Assembly: GCA_016764835.1 (NCBI GenBank)
Contig: JAESRD010000175.1
Coordinates: forward strand, 1-8,018
DNA length: 8,018 bases
From: Paracoccaceae bacterium
GTDB taxonomy: Bacteria > Pseudomonadota > Alphaproteobacteria > Rhodobacterales > Rhodobacteraceae
Direction of reading: 5' to 3'
The stretch's first letter is position 1; every line of letters starts with the position of its first letter. The notes below the pieces were generated by a model. The model had not been told where the DNA came from and searched no databases. It saw only the letters and a list, made by a program, of their open reading frames with translations. The translations under genes and the position numbers were made by a program. Positions 6,538 through 8,018 of this stretch are shown here, in pieces.

Positions 6538-6551
6538 CTGATCCAGATCAA
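6538..6551 (+). promoter_or_regulatory. FNR-type box of the narK promoter
   Basis: CTGAT-CCAG-ATCAA matches the FNR consensus TTGAT-N4-ATCAA at nine of ten arm bases. It is 70 bases upstream of the narK ATG and centred about 40 bases before the start point implied by the TTTAAT hexamer, the usual position for activation by FNR or FnrL under low oxygen. Confidence 0.65.
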
Positions 6552-6571
6552 TTTCCGTCATGGCCGGTCTC

Positions 6572-6577
6572 TTTAAT
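6572..6577 (+). promoter_or_regulatory. Probable -10 element of narK
   Basis: TTTAAT matches TATAAT at five of six bases. No good -35 hexamer is seen at the proper distance; the FNR-type box takes that place, as in activator-dependent promoters. The start point would be near 6584-6586, leaving an untranslated leader of about 37 bases with GGAGAG before the ATG. Confidence 0.5.
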
Positions 6578-6621
6578 TGTTGAGCATGCAGCCAGCACCA
6601 CATCCAGACGGAGAGCACAGT

Positions 6622-8018
6622 ATGGAGCTACAAAACAAAGCCACCAGTTTATGGGGCAATTTCTTTAATGTGAGGATGGTTCAGATCCGAACCTTCCACA
6701 TGACGTGGTTTGCGTTCTTCGCCTGTTTCTTCGCGTGGTTCGGCATTGCGCCGCTTATGGGCGTTGTGCGCGATGAGCTGCATCTGACCAAAGATCAGAT
6801 CGGTTGGGCGATCATCGGCTCTGTCTCAATGACCATCTTTGCCCGGCTGTTTATCGGCTGGCTCTGCGAGCGCATTGGGCCGCGTAAATCTTACACATGG
6901 TTGCTGATCCTCGGCTCGCTGCCGGTTATGGGCATCGGCCTTGCGCATTCGTTTGAAACATTCCTGCTGTTTCGGGTGCTGATCGGCGGCATTGGTGCCT
7001 CATTCGTAATCACCCAATACCACACCAGCGTGATGTTCGCGCCCAATGTGGTTGGACAAGCCAATGCGACATCGGCAGGTTGGGGTAACCTCGGTGGCGG
7101 TGTCACGCAGTTTGTTATGCCGCTGATCTTTTCGGTTATGGTGCTTGGCTTTGGCATGTCTGAGGGCGCGAGTTGGCGCTTGGCCATGGTCGTTGTCGGT
7201 ATCATCATCATGCTTACCGGTGTGGCTTACTATTTTCTGACCCAAGACGCGCCTGACGGCAACTTTGACAAGCTGCGCGAAGAAGGCAAAATGCCTGAGA
7301 AAGCAAAAGTGACCGGCGCTTATATGAACGCGCTGAAAGACCCGCGCGTTTGGGTTCTGTTTGTCATCTACGGTGCTTGCTTTGGCATTGAGCTGACAGT
7401 GAACAACGTCGCTGCTTTGTACTTCTTTGATTACTTCGATCTGACGCTGGTGACCGCCGGTTTGGTTGCCGCCTCGTTTGGTTTGATGAACATCTTTGCC
7501 CGCACATTGGGCGGGCTGTTTGGCGATAACTTTGGCTCGCTTTGGGGGCTAAAAGGCCGGGCATTCTGGCTGTTTATCTGCATCTTGTTCGAAGGCTTTG
7601 CGCTGATGATCTTCAGCCAGATGAGCGTGCTCTTCCTCGCCATCCCGTCGCTGATCGTCTTCTCGCTGTTCACACAAATGGCCGAAGGCGCCACCTATTC
7701 TGTTGTGCCCTTCATCAACAAAAAGTCGCTCGGCGCTGTTGCCGGTGTTGTTGGGGCTGGTGGCAATGCGGGCGCGGTTCTGGCCGGGTTCTTGTTCAAG
7801 AACACAATCGACTGGAGCGAGGCGTTTTTCATCCTCGGCATGGTCGTCACCTGTGCCTCCTTCCTTGCCTTCTTTGTGAAGTTTTCAACCAAGCAGGAAG
7901 ACGAAGAGCGGGCCAACTTCGCGGTGGCCAATATCGACACGCTGCGCCGCAAAGCCGACTTCGCCAACTATGAGCTTCAGGTCGGCATCGATGCGATTGA
8001 AGCACGCGATCACCGCGA
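6622..8018 (+). CDS. narK: NarK-type nitrate/nitrite transporter (MFS), 3' end outside the window
   Basis: NarK proteins move nitrate in and nitrite out across the inner membrane for nitrate respiration. ATG at 6622 follows GGAGAG by seven bases, and 465 codons are open to the edge. About twelve hydrophobic segments are present. Family marks are the MFS loop GWLCERIGPRKS (79-90), nitrate signature GWGNLGGGVTQ (153-163), the second signature GAVAGVVGAGGNAG (371-384), and arginines at 75 (FARLFIG) and 294 (IFARTLGG) that fit the substrate-binding arginines of TM2 and TM8. It resembles the NarK1-type half of the Paracoccus protein. After the last segment (about 421) a charged tail of at least 45 residues continues, so it could be a single NarK1 with a long tail or a NarK1-NarK2 fusion. 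The upstream FNR-type box suggests oxygen control. Confidence 0.92.
   Translation, partial: MELQNKATSLWGNFFNVRMVQIRTFHMTWFAFFACFFAWFGIAPLMGVVRDELHLTKDQIGWAIIGSVSMTIFARLFIGWLCERIGPRKSYTWLLILGSLPVMGIGLAHSFETFLLFRVLIGGIGASFVITQYHTSVMFAPNVVGQANATSAGWGNLGGGVTQFVMPLIFSVMVLGFGMSEGASWRLAMVVVGIIIMLTGVAYYFLTQDAPDGNFDKLREEGKMPEKAKVTGAYMNALKDPRVWVLFVIYGACFGIELTVNNVAALYFFDYFDLTLVTAGLVAASFGLMNIFARTLGGLFGDNFGSLWGLKGRAFWLFICILFEGFALMIFSQMSVLFLAIPSLIVFSLFTQMAEGATYSVVPFINKKSLGAVAGVVGAGGNAGAVLAGFLFKNTIDWSEAFFILGMVVTCASFLAFFVKFSTKQEDEERANFAVANIDTLRRKADFANYELQVGIDAIEARDHR

Noticed and set aside
6891..7245. Minus-strand frames within narK
   Set aside because: Antisense to clear transmembrane and nitrate-signature sequence; low-complexity shadows.

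Overview
The window reads as a piece of an alphaproteobacterial genome, most likely Rhodobacterales or a Paracoccus relative. This is inferred from gene content: a nitrate-type Crp/Fnr regulator sits divergent to a NarK-type nitrate transporter, as in the Paracoccus nar region, and a leucine-degradation (liu) fragment and a coenzyme F420 gene set occur beside it. F420 synthesis is known in some aerobic alphaproteobacteria. No ribosomal or other marker gene is present, so the taxonomy is not firm.

Region 1 (1-4404, minus strand) is a compact F420 operon in the order cofG, cofH, cofD, cofC, cofE. Every junction overlaps by 1 to 10 bases, which suggests translational coupling. CofG and CofH build the deazaflavin Fo, CofC activates a three-carbon phosphoacid with GTP, CofD joins it to Fo, and CofE adds glutamates. 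cofE runs off the left edge. cofD carries a one-base frameshift near 1911 that ends its reading frame after 54 codons. Unless this is a sequencing error or is bypassed, the pathway is blocked at CofD. A 16-base perfect palindrome (4415-4430) lies just upstream of cofG.

Region 2 (about 4452-5646, plus strand) is a decaying remnant of a leucine/isovalerate catabolic operon. It holds an unidentified short reading-frame tail, a 3-hydroxy-3-methylglutaryl-CoA lyase gene that has lost most of its barrel and probably its start codon, and a 3-methylglutaconyl-CoA hydratase-like gene with three frame changes. The damage is concentrated here while the flanking genes are mostly intact, so real gene decay is a better explanation than generally poor sequence.

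Region 3 (5679-8018) is a nitrate-respiration locus. A minus-strand Crp/Fnr regulator resembling NarR/Dnr stands divergent to a plus-strand narK that runs off the right edge. The 244-base gap between them holds an FNR-type box placed about 40 bases upstream of the inferred narK transcription start, a perfect TTGAC-N4-GTCAA palindrome, and a second partial inverted copy of it.

No tRNA, rRNA, CRISPR array, insertion sequence or convincing terminator was seen.
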